A stretch of 64,000 nucleotides of DNA from Euonymus europaeus. Lineage: Eukaryota > Streptophyta > Magnoliopsida > Celastrales > Celastraceae. Position numbers and translations under genes: made by a program. Shown piece after piece: positions 11,977-25,840 of this stretch. Position 1 is the first letter of the stretch; every line of letters starts with the position of its first letter. The notes beneath the pieces were generated by a model, which saw only the letters and a program-made list of their open reading frames with translations, had not been told where the DNA came from and made no database searches. Location of the stretch: the NCBI GenBank assembly GCA_963580455.1, contig OY756964.1:4960001-5024000 (forward strand), written 5' to 3'.

Positions 11977-14900
11977 TTATGCGGGTGGTTTAATTGCAAA
12001 TTCCTGCTCATTCATCCTTCGGTAAAGTAAAGTTGATGCTTCCACCCTGTGTCAATGAACGGAAAAGAAGAGGAGGCAGGGATGAAGACATATCACATCA
12101 GGACCGATGAGATTATCCAAATGCAAAATATAAATTATAAAGAAAGATCATTCTCACCAATTAGGATGGACAACAAATCTCCCGGTGGAAAGCGCCCAAT
12201 TCACCTGTTTCAAACACAACGAAACAATCAGTATTTTCCTAACATCATATCTATTTTCAGGTACATGAACTTCAACAAGTACTTTCCCCAGGCCATCTTT
12301 TAGCAAATGGAGCAACTGGTGTGTGCTAACTGTTAACCACAGCGTTTATGAATGGAAACAATCCAAAAAACGTTTTCTTTCAATCATTCATTGTGCCTCC
12401 TATTCTATTGAAAGATCAATCAAAACCCGCACCTTGCAGAGTATATTCAGGTTACGGATATAAGGAAAATTGGAGCAGAGAAAAGCTATTAAGTATTAAC
12501 AGTACCTTGTCCGTCCCAAGGGAATGGGCAACTACATGGGTAACCTCATCATCTATCTGGTTTGTGCACACTGCACCAAACTGTTCGGCCATCTGCCACA
12601 GAGGGTGTAGGTGGGGATTCGCATCACCAACAGGGAACACCCTACTAAATACTATTCGACAACCAGCCAAAATCTTCCGCTGTTCTGAGGCAAGGATATT
12701 CCTCACATCTGCTTCCTCTAAAGATTGATGGGTGAAAAAGTTTTGATGTATTCTCCCAATAACCTATGAGAAACAGTCAGACAAACAAGAAGAGGACAAG
12801 AATAACCTTTCATTCCTTTTCAATGAGAGAGAGAGACAGAGAGAGAGTTTTCCTCACCGCCAAAGAAGATGCCAAAGTCCCATCTTCTAGTCTCTCATCA
12901 AGGTCGACCTCAAGAAGAGAGGGACCTTGAAGCCCAAATTGGCGTCTACTACAAGGAAAATAAGTATACCTGCAACAAATAAATTTGGGTTTAGTAAGAT
13001 GCTTATAAGGAAACTGGTCAATTAAATCGTCGAGGGTCTTCATTGTCCTGTTGTAGCAAAGAAAATGTTACCTCTCTACCACTATCAAGTTCAGCCTGTT
13101 ATGCGGCCAGACTCTCACTGAATCATCTATGATAACAACAGCTGACTCCATACCCAAGACTCCTTCCAGATCCTTACTCTTGGGAACTCTCTCATCACCA
13201 TCAAAGAGATCCACATCATCGCCCTTAGAGATCACACGCCCATTAAACAAAATTCCCTTTGGATCAAGCACTTTCGCCATCTCTGTCGCATATACCTTGT
13301 TTCCCATAGTGTAAAGATGCAGCTCAAATAGCTTACTAGCCTAAAATGAAGACAGAAATCTTTTGAGCAATAGATATAATAAACACAAACACTTTTGAGC
13401 ACATAACTCCACATTATGTTACCTTTTCCAAAAAATTCCAGATTCCAGGCCGTAATTTAGTCCACATACCCATATGAGGAAACCGGAATAGATGTCTTTC
13501 TGGTTTTTCACGATCCTGTTCCTCTTTCTTCCTCAAGATCTCCTCATGTGCACGGTCTATCTCAACAAACTGAAAAGGTACTCAGAGGTATAAGATTGCA
13601 AGATGTATATGAAAAAATAGAAAAGAAAACATGCATTTCCAAATATTGGCTGCATAAACAGGCAGTGACAAGCAAGTTATGACAGTAAGAAGTTACCTTT
13701 GCTGAATTGAGAAGAGTATGATCAAGATCCAAGACAAGGCAGAGTTTACGTGCAGCAAACATTTTCTTCTGTTCATCAATTCTCCTTGCCCTCTCTCTTT
13801 GAATTGCAGCTTTTTGTTGCTCATCATAACCTTCAAAAAGATGGTCCAGATCTCCCCATGTATTTTGTGGATGAGGACCTGCTGCACCTACCTCTGGATC
13901 CCCCACTTGATGGCTCTCAGAATTTGAAACAACAGTTTTCACATCCATCCTTTCCATTTTAGTTGGCATAAGTGGAGAAGGAAGATTCTGAGAAACTACA
14001 GGCGGAATTACTGATGCTTGAGGAACAGACACAATATTAGCAATGTTTTTAAGATTATTGGTAAAGGGTAGAGATATATCTGGAAGCGTGGAAGACTGAG
14101 AAGTTGGATTCGCTTGTGTATGACCTAGCTTTTGAGCATTCTGATTGTCCTTATTAACTTGACTAGTAGAACTAGGAGGTCCATTCATTTTCAAGTGTTC
14201 AGATCCTAAACTCCCGATCCTTTGAAGGGCATTAGCATGGAGAACACGACGAGGGTCCCGGGGTTTCATGCGGATTTTCCCAGACTCTTCCTGCAAAGAA
14301 AATTAAATTGTCAGAATCAATATTTCATAACATGCTTGGGAATAATAGAATCCATTGAAGTTTTATAACACAGTAAACATGCTCTTAAATTGGACAAATC
14401 AAGGAGACAGAGGCAAGCAAGGTTATAACATTGGTAGCATCACTAATCTTAATAACGTGAATGACAACTCATGATTACATCTAAAAGACCATGGATTAAG
14501 CAAAAAACAATCAAACGAAATAAAGGCAAACCTCTTGATCCAAGATCGACCAAGAAAATTACCCCAACTTACCAGCTAACGGAGATGGAAAATCAATTAA
14601 AGCTAAACCATCAAATAACTAAGAACAAGAACACTAGAATCCACCAGACAAGTCTCAAGTTTTCGATTAAATTTCAGAAAATGACATAATGCTTGTGATA
14701 ACGTCAAGAGAGTGTCTTATCTAGACAAAAAAACTTAACCACTAAGGCACTAAGTAAAGAATCTGAGAAAAAAAAAACTTAAGCCACTAAATAATCTATG
14801 ACTTGAAATAAAATAACAAAGCTTAACTATCAAGAAAACTAGATGGGCCTCCTTAATAGGCTTGATGACTCTTGGGCCTTGTCCTACGTCAAGTTCATAT

Positions 14901-17774
14901 TGCACATCGAGATTTCAACCTCAGATTTAATGTGAGAATATTTACCTCCAAAAACTAAAAGAACTGGATCTTCAGCAACACTGATGATTCAGATACAATA
15001 AAGAGGGAAAACTAGAATAGGCCATAGCACATATCAAACTGGAACATGTGATAACCCATAGGCATGAGGCTAAAAAGCAAATAACTAATCAGAGGCATCA
15101 GTTTCACATAATATAATTCTGAGATCCTCACAAATAATGTAAGATTTAGTTCTCACCGTGCTAGCTATTTGAGAAGGAACCTGAAGTGTTCCAGATGGTG
15201 TTGGCAACATCCCTGTAGGGGTCACGGGAATGACATTTACAGAGGGAACTGCCCCCGATTTTCGATTCGAGCTCAGGGAAAATATGGTATTAATCAACAT
15301 TGTTGGATTAACAGCAGTATCTTTCAATATGTCTGGAAAATATGCTGTAGTATTGGTACTAGTCACTGACGCCTGCTCACTGACAATCACATTATGTTTA
15401 GCACTACTTGCTAAACTATCCACTTTCTTTTGGTCAGGTTCTGCATTTTCTGTCAATCGACTTCTGCCTTTGGTTTGCGGTCCAATAATGTCACAGTCCT
15501 CTAACCACCCACCACTGCTGGTTACAGTTCTCATATTCTTAACATCCCCGAAATTGTTTGGTATATTCTTTTGCCTTTTGGATGCAGGACCTTTGGAACT
15601 AGAATCCTCGGCAGTTCTTTGCTTCCATAAGTTCATAACGTCCGCAGCAAGTTGGATTTTAGGTGTATTATGAACCACTAGAGAGGGACCTTGATTAAGA
15701 TCCAAAGCACCAGATTCAGGATTCACAAATCGAAGCCTGGGATCTCTGGTCTTTGTCGGGGGTTTTACGGGTGAATTATGTGCAGAAACCACAGATGCAG
15801 CATTTCTAGCAGTGATCAGTGCTTGCATGTTAGAAGTATCAAGAGATGGAGAAGACGATGCCATCGATTGGCCAATTGTCAGGTTATCAACATTGGAGGA
15901 ACTAGAAACCTCCCCGCCAGTATCACCATCCCCATCTCCAGATTCTACCGAAGGGGTTGGACTAGGAAGATCAGTAGTAAGAAATGAACTATGACTGAAC
16001 TTTTGCTGATAGAAAGAAACAGCTTTGAGGGCGTCAGTTTCGTAGGGATAAGTTCTAGAGCTTTCAATGTCTTGCGCCACCTTACCTACAGCCAAACTTG
16101 GTCTAACCATCCCATTTGCCACAGCCCCACGTACAGGTAAAATTGGTGTTGTTTCACGAGTAGGAGATGGAAGACTATCCAAATCATGATCCTTGTGGAG
16201 GTCTAGTAGAGGAAGCAAAGGGCCTCTACCTCTAACACCAGATACTACTGGTCTCAAAGCCTCTGATGATATGCGTGACTTATCATGGACAAATGGTTGA
16301 ACAGTTTGTGGCAACTTGTTCACAGTGATCAAATTGTGACGTACATTTATATTCGACCCTTCAGAGACCTTTATCTCCTTCTCCTTATTAATAATCCCAG
16401 CACTAAAGAAAATATCAGTTGAAGCCAAAGAGGTCAGCATTGCCTCTATCTGTAAAAGTAGAGAGCATAATTAACGCTCGGTGAACAACCATTTAAAACA
16501 ATATAGCGCACAGATGAAAAAACAAAAACAATCATAATAGCTGAAAATCAACAACAGTATTTACACAAATCACACCTTTTTCATATTATCTGGAGAGAAA
16601 AGCGGTGGGCTAAGGCTCTTTACAAGAGAAAGTAACCTGTTTTAAGATTCAATACAAGAAATCAGTAACACCCAAACTTGATGAAAGTTCATAATAACAA
16701 GAAAATGCATTGGCAAAACATCAAAACCTCAAAAAAATGCCCTTGTTCTGTCGCTTCAACACGTTATCCATGGCACAAAAAGCCTGCAAAGAACAAATTG
16801 TTCAGGTGCTAGAGTAGTTTAATTGTAATCAAACCAAAAAACTGCAAAAGCTTCTTAGTTAGTTCATATATATTAAACATCGCAAACAAAATAAATCAGT
16901 AAAAAACTCTAGCAGCCTTACGGAATCAACAACTTGAATTTTAGTGAACAGCAGCTGGATAACAAGATCCTTTGTAGGAACATTATTCTCCCTCACCATT
17001 TCCTTCAAACTCTCCAAAATGCTCTGCAGTCTAGAACAAACTTCTTGAAACGACCTACAACAAATATGTCAACAAAAATAATTAACTCGACAAGCCAGTT
17101 TCCCGAATTGCTCTAGCTGGTTCAATTTGCGCAAATACACTTAAATTATCAAATCCCAACAGCAATTTCACTTACTTCTCTGCATCCATCGTATTAACCC
17201 TCTCTAAAGCTTCCCGTATCAAGTTCACCCCCTTCTCCGACTCCCCAATTCTTAAGGCATCAGAATCCAATGCATCAATATCCATACATTCTTCACCATT
17301 AACAGTCGCGGCTTCTGTCACTGGCTCGGAGTCCAAATCAATCTCACCCTCCTCCAATTCCCCTTCTTCCTTCTCGGCATCCGTCTCATCACCACTTATA
17401 TCAATCACAACTTTATCGACTTCTTTGCTGTTAACAGAGGCAACAGACGAACAAGGTGACGATCTCTTGGAATTCTCACCGGGCTCAGCCTCCACGAAGA
17501 CCTCATTCAAAGGTTTATTCTGCACGGCCTGCGCCCAAGCAAGATTGTACAGACCAGAGTTGACATAACCCCCGCAAACCCGGTACTTGGACAGCTCCTG
17601 CATCGTCCAAACCCTAGAATCCCCTTTCGATGATTTCGACTCCTTCGTCAACTCAACCTTCCGATTCTCTTGCTTAATAAAATCTAATGCACTGATCTCC
17701 TCCACAGATGCTGAATCAGAAACCTCTCCTTCCTCAGAATGTGCCGCTCTATTGTTTTTCTCATCTTCGGCCAT
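11977..17774 (-). CDS. CPL3: RNA polymerase II CTD phosphatase-like 3 (FCP1 + BRCT), 12 coding exons
   Basis: Exons from 5' to 3': 17774-17176, 17054-16922, 16783-16728, 16636-16576, 16449-15157, 14290-13697, 13569-13423, 13340-13072, 12969-12858, 12763-12506, 12204-12158 and 12046-11977. They join to 1212 residues plus stop; Arabidopsis CPL3 is about 1240. The N-terminus is acidic with VWTMQELSKYRVCGGYVNSG. A long Ser/Pro-rich middle follows. The FCP1 phosphatase domain starts near residue 895, with the catalytic DLDHTLLNS at about 902-910 and VIIDDSVRVWPHNRLNLIVV downstream. A C-terminal BRCT domain starts near 1110 (LAGCRIVFSRVFPVG, WALSTGRFVVHPNWVEAS). CPL3 removes phosphates from the heptad repeats of the polymerase II largest subunit in the nucleus; in Arabidopsis it restrains ABA/stress and immune gene expression. 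The start is the ATG of MAEDEKNN; an upstream in-frame extension lacks ATG. The largest internal intron is 866 bases (14291-15156). Confidence 0.94.
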
Positions 17775-19301
17775 CTCACCCAAGGGCTTCTTCTAGATTA
17801 TTCTACTCTTCGATCCAAGATCAAGGTAACTCTATATCTCAGAAGTTGAAACCAAAGAACAAATCAGAGCACCCTGACTCGATTTTCCGAGAAATAAACA
17901 ATTTCAAGAAAAGCCTGTATATAAATTAGATTTGATTTTTTATTTTCATAAAGATTTTGTATACTTCACCCATAAATTATCGATCTTGAAACAAAAATTC
18001 GAATTCAGCTTAGAAATTAAAAAGTCTATTCTTGATCTCAGATCTGTTGTAAACAGAGTTCGAGATCGCAACCAGATTTTCTTTTTCTGTAGAGATGAGA
18101 TCGCTTTCGAGAAGAAGTACACAACGGCGGGCAAGGGATAGAAGATGCAATTCTGACAATGACGAAACGAATATAGCGCACGCAAAATTTGAATCAGGAC
18201 CGTACACGTCATCGATCCGTGCGACCTTTAACCGTGTGATGATTTTAACTAGCAATAAGGGAATCCTGATGTAATTTTTTTTTGAAGTCCGAGATTTCTT
18301 TTAAATTTTAAAAAAATATTTATATTTGATGGATATTTTGAATTCAATGATATATTTTTTATTTTAAAAAAATTAAAAATAATACGAAAAATGTATTGAA
18401 TATTTTATGTTTTATATCTAACGATCTAAAATTATCATGTATTTTATGCTGAATTTTATTTTCATTTTGAATAAAAAAATATGGTTGAATTTGTAAAATC
18501 AATTAAAAAACGTTGGTTTCGTAAAATCAATCAAAAAATAAACATAATTTTTTAAATTTTTTTAAAAAATGTCTTAAAATATCAAAAGATGGTATATATT
18601 TTAAGTGCATGTGAGAGAATTCATCTACTCAAATGAGTGTTAAAATAGTATTTTGAGCGATATATATAATATTTTTGAAAGAGAAAACTATACTTCTAGT
18701 TTTGTCATTAAACTATTTTCCTATAAACTATACAAATGTTACACATTTTGACATTTTGTCTGCATATTGTTCAAAATGTATCATAATATGTTGAAAATGC
18801 GCTCATCGTCATCATCTTTTGACTCCTCTCCTTAGACATTGGAATGAGTGACATCCACAAAACATGATGGATGTTCCAAATATTTGCATGCTGAAATGTG
18901 ATTTATTTTTAAATCACGACCATCTAAATGTAATAAAAAAATAAGAGGCAAATTCACATGAATGAATAATTGTGATTTAATTAAAGAAAATATATTTCAA
19001 CCTGTAATGATTACAACCTCATATCCCCACAAGCCCTGTTCGATTCCTACAATCGACAAAGTGTCAAACGAATCAGCACCAATGGCTGTAAACTCAGATT
19101 CTTGGGCGAGCTCGGACTTGGGCAGCAATGAAACTTAATTCCATATCTGGCTTGATAGTGGAACTTTCAAGCGCAGCACATACGAATGAGGTACGATGTA
19201 AAAGAACAAATTTCTAATTACTAAAAACACAAAGAGGATGAATACAACTTAACCACTCACCAAAGTGGAGTTTTGTCACAATAATAATGAAGCTCAGTTG
19301 C
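17775..19301. other. CPL3 promoter region and AT-rich intergenic DNA
   Basis: 17775-18250 holds the CPL3 leader and upstream sequence. 18270-19000 is very AT-rich with many A and T runs and no coding signal. The part next to 19301 is 3' untranslated sequence of the minus-strand poly(A)-polymerase-family gene. I see no separate gene here. Confidence 0.55.
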
Positions 19302-22300
19302 CTAAGACCGGCTGATCATATTAACAAGACTATTCTGATCACTATGATTTGGGGGATACACTGTGTCAGAAACTATCCTGGCAAACAAACGCCGAACCTC
19401 CGGCAAGCTCCCCTCAGCGAGAGACTTGTAGTTGATCTTATTCCGTCTTCTGGGCACATATCCCTTTTCCTTACCCCTTCTGACACAATCAAAAATCTTG
19501 CATGCTCTCATTGACAATGCTTCTGAGATGAAAACCTAGGAATCGAGAAAATAATGACAAAATAATAACAATTCCTAATTACAATTAAAAATAAAAACTA
19601 AAAAATGCAGATATCATTAAGGCTTGAAGTTTTTACCCATTGATACAAAGGATAATCTCATAGGGTCATAGCAGAACATCAACCGTTGTGAAGGTTGCAT
19701 GTAACCCCTTTGAGCCCAAGATTACCAAGAAAGCATATAACCAAGCAAGGGTTTTGTAGTTGTTGTGCTCTTTAGCTTTGATATAACACAAAAATAAATT
19801 TAAAGAAAGCTAAATTTCACAGAAACGACGAGATACATAAGCGTCAAATTGATTGAAGGATTATGGTTCTTCTGAAGATTAAAAAGGGGCAGAAAATTAC
19901 GACTCTAAGTAAAACAAGAAATAGATCACATTCGCATGCTCAACCTCTTCTGACTTTTCAAGTTGACAAACAAAAAAAATCCTCTACCAATTTTTTATAT
20001 CCTCGACTGCCCAATCAATTACCATTATCAAATAAATGCTTCATCCACTCACTTTTTTAGTTTTAGGGCCAACTCTTCTAGTTGCGCCTCTGACCGTACT
20101 ATGCTACCCTCAAGTCAATTGACGTGTCATGTCCTCATTCAAAGGCAACGTTAGAAAATTTATCTAGTTGCAATTAGCAGCATCGCAGAAAATGATAACT
20201 TTTTTAGAACTCATATTAGTTATATATACTTTGATATGCAAAAATTTCAGAGTCATCCTCACCAGATCTGAGCATGGTGCTCGAGGGTATTTGGCCATTG
20301 CTTGGGAAACATAATCTCTCTCCATCATCTTGCGCAAGACATATTTTATTGACAACGCAAGATCAATGATCTGATCTATCAGTGCCCGATTTGAGTTTGA
20401 ATCTGAAGCATCTAGTAATTCATGGAAGCTAGAATCATGAGGACGAGGTATTCCCCTAGTGATCTCCACAGCTTTTACCAAAGATCCATCATTGTGGACA
20501 GCAAGGGCAAACGCTGCAATGACCAAAGGATCTCGAGGTCGGTCAACGAGAGCTTTATGGAAAGCCAAGATACAGATCCTGCAATTGTATTCACCATTAT
20601 AAGGTTAGAAGTATCAAACTAATTCATTTTCACAGAGAACATACAAATCCCTACTAGTACATGGGGATTTGTTTAGTTTTAGAAGAAAAAGAGAAACTGG
20701 CAAAGTCCCGAAACTAACTTGACTGTCTAGTCTAACACTCAACTTCAACTAAATCATTATGCCACTGAATTGGAGACCAGTTATAGGTTAAACTGTTCGC
20801 TAGTTGCACTTCCATCTAGCTACGTCCATAATAGCTCAGTCTATCTAAACATTTTAAGCCACTTACTCTAATTTCAACAAATTAACAGCCCTAAATAGTG
20901 AACTCAGGTAATGAAAGATATGACGAGCTTGAATGAAAATGTCCAATACAACTTAAACGAAACCAAGCCAGCAAAACCATTTCCTTGATATAACTGAAAC
21001 ATGTTACTTTGCAATTTAAAATATCTATATTAAAAGTTTATGAAGTAATTAAACATGAACTAGCCTATGTTAAGTTTAACTGGTTTAGCCACCGACAAAT
21101 TTCTTAGCTCTTACCATAAGCTATTATGGCATGGCCGATCAGGTGCCACAAGCTTATCAAGATTGGAGAACAATGACTGCCAACAGAAAAAACACAATAG
21201 GCAATCATGTTAACGTCTGTGCAGAGAGGTAAGTCTCTAATGAGGGTTAAAATGAGAGAGAGAGAGAGCACAACTTGAATGCGGCATTAGCAAGGAGAAT
21301 CAATCTGCAGAATCAGATAATACTGCATGCAACAAAATAAATAGAATTTCCATTGCAAAAGACGGTTATTATGCAAATAGGAAAAGCTCAAGAGAATAAT
21401 ATATGTACATACCAGAAGCATGTTAGATCCCATATCACGTCTCCTAAAACCTTGAGAGACAAAATATGATGCCTGTATGATGCAGCGAGTTACATGATCT
21501 TCAAAAGATATTCTAGTATGGATACTGATGAGCAGAGAATTACGTCAACAGTTGAGAAGAAATTCCATACTTGGACAGGTAGAAGTATCTCGAGAAGTCC
21601 AAATCTCCACAATAACCGCAAAGAAGCTTCAGCAGATCCATATGCCAGCATATAATTCATTTCCATAAGTATTCTTCCCTGCAGCATATGGCATTGAAAA
21701 ATAAGATGAAAGCTAAGTATGACCAAACTACACAACACAGACCACATGTATACCTTGTCAAGCCTCAGCACTGAGCGTGATAACTGTTTTAAAGAAAGAG
21801 CCAATTCTCTGGAAAAGGAAAATCCTAAACGTGCAGCAATCCTGATTGCACGCAAAATACGAGCTGTGGATTCCGTATGAAAATGGGTTAGGCTCTTCAA
21901 GAAGAAGTAAAAAGTCTAAGGTTCGACCAGTTTAAACCTCGTCTATAGCAAAAAAAAATGACAAGTAAATGACACTCAACAAGCAGAAAGATACGGACCG
22001 CAGTCCTCCAGGAAAGAGGCATTCGCAGGCATTACAGTCCGAACCTACATGTAGAAGAAAATACCGTTCCAAATTCAGAAAGTTCACATAAAACTTTTTA
22101 TACTAAAACTGATGCGCTACATGCACACCTTGGTTTTTCTAATGTCTTCCATTCCCCCTGTGTAGTCATACACGATCTTTGCATATGGATCAAACATCAA
22201 CCTGAAATCAGAGGAGCAAAAGCTTCAAAACATTTAGTACTTTCTTAGAATTCTTGTGTTCGGAGAGACTGAAGGAAAAACAATAGCGAAAGATATATAA

Positions 22301-25300
22301 TAATTCACAACAGGTTTCAAGTACATAACCCATTGATCGTAAAGTCACGCCGAATACAATTCCTCCACCGTATGTAATCACGACCATTGCAGCCTTTAGG
22401 TTTTCTGAAAGAGCCATTCAACTTCCCACCACACTTGGCCGCTGAAGTGCTAAAACTTGAAACCTATGCAGCAGATACACAATTTCTGAGAGAGGGAAAA
22501 GGAAAATGAAAAAACAGAAACAGTCACAGTCACAGTCACATTCACAAGCCAAATTTTTGTTTCGTGAAGATTTCATCTAGTGTTTTACTACGACATTCAC
22601 ATATCTTGAGGTATCAAGAAGGGATAAAAGCAATCAGCGGACAAACCTCAACAAGGGAATCATTGACATGCACATGGCAAATGGGAAATCTTTTTCCAAC
22701 AATTTCACATTGGTGAAATGTTGTTCGTATCTGCATATAATTGATCAGAGGAATTAGTGTTCCCCAAGAAAGTTTAATCTATATCACAAGGAAACCAATA
22801 TAAACTTTCTTTCTTTCTTTTTTCTTGAGCAAAAAATATATATACATATTAGGAAAAGGTACCGAAGGGGTACCAACCAAGTATAGAAAATTAAGCACAA
22901 ACTATGAATTATAAAATTTTAAACACCAAGATTTTCATCCACTTTATATTCACTAGAAAACCAGCATCCCAGAGATCGAAATATAGTCCTGCAGAAACTC
23001 TAGGTTCTCAGTTCATCTACCACCCCAGTGCATCTCACCCCAAGTCATTCCCTAAAGCTGAAGAGCAGCAGAGCAGAAAATAACTAGGGATTTACCGGAG
23101 GGCAGTGAAGGGAGATAGGAGTAACATTCTATTTCTCCTCTGTGCAGAAATAGTGCCTGTTAAATACCTCTTTTTCTTGAATTATTAAAGCTAAGATGGG
23201 TTCCTATGTTGTTTCCCAAATAAGAAAGTCCACCATAGTTTTTCAAATTTCCTTCCAAGGGCAATTGGTCTTCCTTCCCTCAGTTGGCCCCTTAACTGAG
23301 AACAGATTGTGGTAAACTGATTTAACTTGGTAGGGTCCTCCTTTCCATTTCATAGCATCGTCTAAATGGGTGGGCAGGGTGAATAAATATCTTCTGATAA
23401 AAAGAGAAAATATCCTTTAGTTCATAATCTATTGCCCAAATGAAGGCAAGATTCCATTCAATTAATAATTGTTGGTATGGAAGCAGTCACCTATTAAGGG
23501 TTTGTTTTTCCGTAACCAAAGTGAAAATATTTAGAAATCTCTACTCAGGGGTACCACACCAAATTTCTCCCCAAAATTCAACCATCACCATCCCAAAAGA
23601 AAAGGAAACATTTTTTCTCTAATCTTCCCACACTTGTATGTTCTCTTCGATGCTCCAACTATAAAAGCTTGCCTGCAAAAAGAGAAGGTCCATCACTTCT
23701 CTTAGAGGCCATATTTAGCTATCACACAAGAATTCCATAGGCTCTCCTTCTCTATAACAAATCCCCACAACCACTTTCCAAGCAGAGCTTCAATGAAAGT
23801 TCTAAGAGACTTGATCCCTAGGACATCAAAATGTTAGTGTTGCTTCACAATCTCACACTTCACCAAGTATAACTTGTAAAGTCAATTAGTCATAGTAACT
23901 ATGGTAAAAAAATTGGAACCTCCAATCTTTTACTCAAAGCACCAGAAGAAAAAATGGACATATAAAAAACTGGAGGTTAGCAACTGCACTTTTGAGAGGA
24001 TCTAGGGGAAAAATTATAAATTCTTATGTTTCGTTCATATCCTAGCAGATAAATTGGAAAAGAAAAGGATGGATGAACTGATTGATAGTGAGGATCCGAT
24101 AAAACTTAAAATTGAGAAGAAAAAAATGTTAAGTTCATAAATTATGAATGTGGTTATGATAGGGGAAATAACAAGTTCCCAACTGAACGAGCCTTTGTGA
24201 TGTGATCAGAACTTTCATATGCTTGCCAAACCTACAGCTGAGCTGCTCTATTGCGGCAACACACAATAATTTGGAAGAAGCAGCTAGCACTATAAGAGCG
24301 AACTGTTTCCCCTTGACTTCAATTCAGGTAAGAAAAACTTATGTTCAGGGAGTCGCACGCTACATGCATGAGCATGACCTTACATGGGATAGCAGCCCTC
24401 TTGAATGCATCAATTCCTTCAACGATATAGACATACAACTGGTAAATCATTACCAAAATAACAGGTTAGATGATTTTCCTTGGCCTATAATTAGAACACC
24501 ACTATTTCTACGTCATATTTCCAAATTCAACTTGATGCATTGGAAAGCTTATTTTATTTTTTGAATGCAAAAGAGATTGGATTGCAGGGATGTACCAAGA
24601 TAGTACCATCCACAAAGAAAGGATTACAAAGCCAAGAAGCTAATGCATTCGAAAGTTGGGTGTGCAAAAGCTAATGATATAATATGAGCTCGAATCAAGC
24701 ACTGATTAAATTGTACATAAATTCTCTAGCATAGCACTACAAACCTCCCAAAAGAGAAATTGAGCAAAAATAGAGAGAACCTCTTTAAGTTCGGCTGAAG
24801 TTACAATGTCAAAATCCTTCGGAGTCCTGTTTAAGATAAGGTCTCTTACACAACCTCCCACAAGATACACCTCATATCCTACAGGATTAGCAGAATGAAT
24901 TACAGAACAAATAATGCATTGTATACAATGATTGCCAAATTGAAAATTAGACACTGTTCACTGATAAACAGGTAGGAAAACTCAGTACCATTTTTCTTCA
25001 GCTTCTTAAGTACTACTCGTGTAGCTTCTGAAATCATTGAATTGCTGATGCCCAGTTCATCAGAATCCAACTTCTTCCATTTGGGCGCCTTGCTTTCATC
25101 ACTACCTACTTCATTGCAAAGAACATCCGTTATCCATCAGCCACCACCAAAACGACACACAGAAGGAAAATTAATGCTCACAAAACTACAAGGAAATGCA
25201 ACTCACTCTTCTTCCCTTCAACATCCGGAACTGCAACCGCCGAGAAAGAACTGCAACGCCGAACCTGCGAAGTATGAAGAATAAACACAACCTTTTGTAG

Positions 25301-25422
25301 ATTAAAAACTGAAAAAGCCAGAGAAACGATTTCAAAAGAGAGACCTTGTCAAAGGAGAGAACTAGGGGACGGTGAAAAGTTAGTCCGCCCTTCCACGCAT
25401 ATTCACAGGCACCAAGCGCCAT
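19302..25422 (-). CDS. tRNA nucleotidyltransferase/poly(A) polymerase family protein
   Basis: Well-supported exons: 25422-25345, 25264-25207, 25105-24989, 24878-24781, 22730-22647, 22463-22330, 22201-22129, 22044-21999, 21863-21754, 21678-21571, 21472-21413, 21176-21115 and 20578-20263 (448 codons). Tentative 3' exons are 19871-19837, 19707-19637 and 19522-19302, which close the frame at about 556 residues. The class II nucleotidyltransferase head is clear: GGCVRD at 92-97, catalytic DFD at 106-108, RRDFTIN near 183-189 and RILRAIRIAARLGF near 231-244. These enzymes add CCA to tRNA or A-tails to RNA. The N-terminal 60 or so residues are Arg/Ser-rich and could be an organelle transit peptide. 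Arabidopsis At1g28090, At3g48830 and At5g23690 are the relatives I recall; which activity applies cannot be read from the motifs. Exon 3 begins at a tandem acceptor (AAGTAG). Intron 4 is about 2.05 kb. Confidence 0.88.
22731..24780 (-). other. Intron 4 of the poly(A)-polymerase-family gene
   Basis: About 2.05 kb lies between the exon carrying DFDIVTSA and the exon starting IRTTFHQCEIVG. Short open frames occur on both strands, but none has splice or family support. No transposon termini were recognised. Confidence 0.6.
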
Positions 25423-25840
25423 TTCTTCGCAAAGGAGGGGACTTCATGAGTTCATGTCAATACGAAGAAACGGACATGGCGAAGGTGGGATTCGATGGGC
25501 ATCTCTGTTGCTCTATCTTGCTCTGTATGACGGGCCGGGCCGGGCCTTCTGGCCCATTAAAGGTTGGGTATTCAGTATTCAGAAAGCACTGCAAACGAGT
25601 TGATTGATAGACTCTGCGCTGGAAAGTATAGACCGAGTCACGAAACGGTGCAACGCGGGCCCGCAAATACTGACTACCGCCGGCGGACACAGATGGTTAG
25701 ATTTTCATAACAAAAAGAACATCTAACGGTGCAATAGCTTATAGATCACTATGCACCACCGTCGTACCCCTCCGATCCAATCCTTCCTCATCCTACACAC
25801 CATCTAAAGCTCAGAATTTGCCTCTCTACACTCGCAGTAA
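25423..25840. promoter_or_regulatory. Bidirectional promoter between the poly(A)-polymerase-family and SAM-domain genes
   Basis: The two start codons point away from each other and are 418 bases apart. Around 25535-25560 there is a short GGGCC tandem stretch, then TGGCCCATTAAAGG, containing GGCCCA. That is a plant site II-type element often found upstream of growth and housekeeping genes. No TATA box is obvious for either gene. Shared regulation is an inference from geometry. Confidence 0.55.

Noticed and set aside
15230..15673. 147-codon plus-strand open frame
   Set aside because: It lies antisense to the long CPL3 exon 5 and is a shadow of that coding sequence.
17775..17783. Extending CPL3 upstream to an in-frame TTG
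   Set aside because: Nuclear plant genes start at ATG in almost all cases, and the ATG at 17774 is followed by the acidic N-terminus. No upstream ATG exists in frame.
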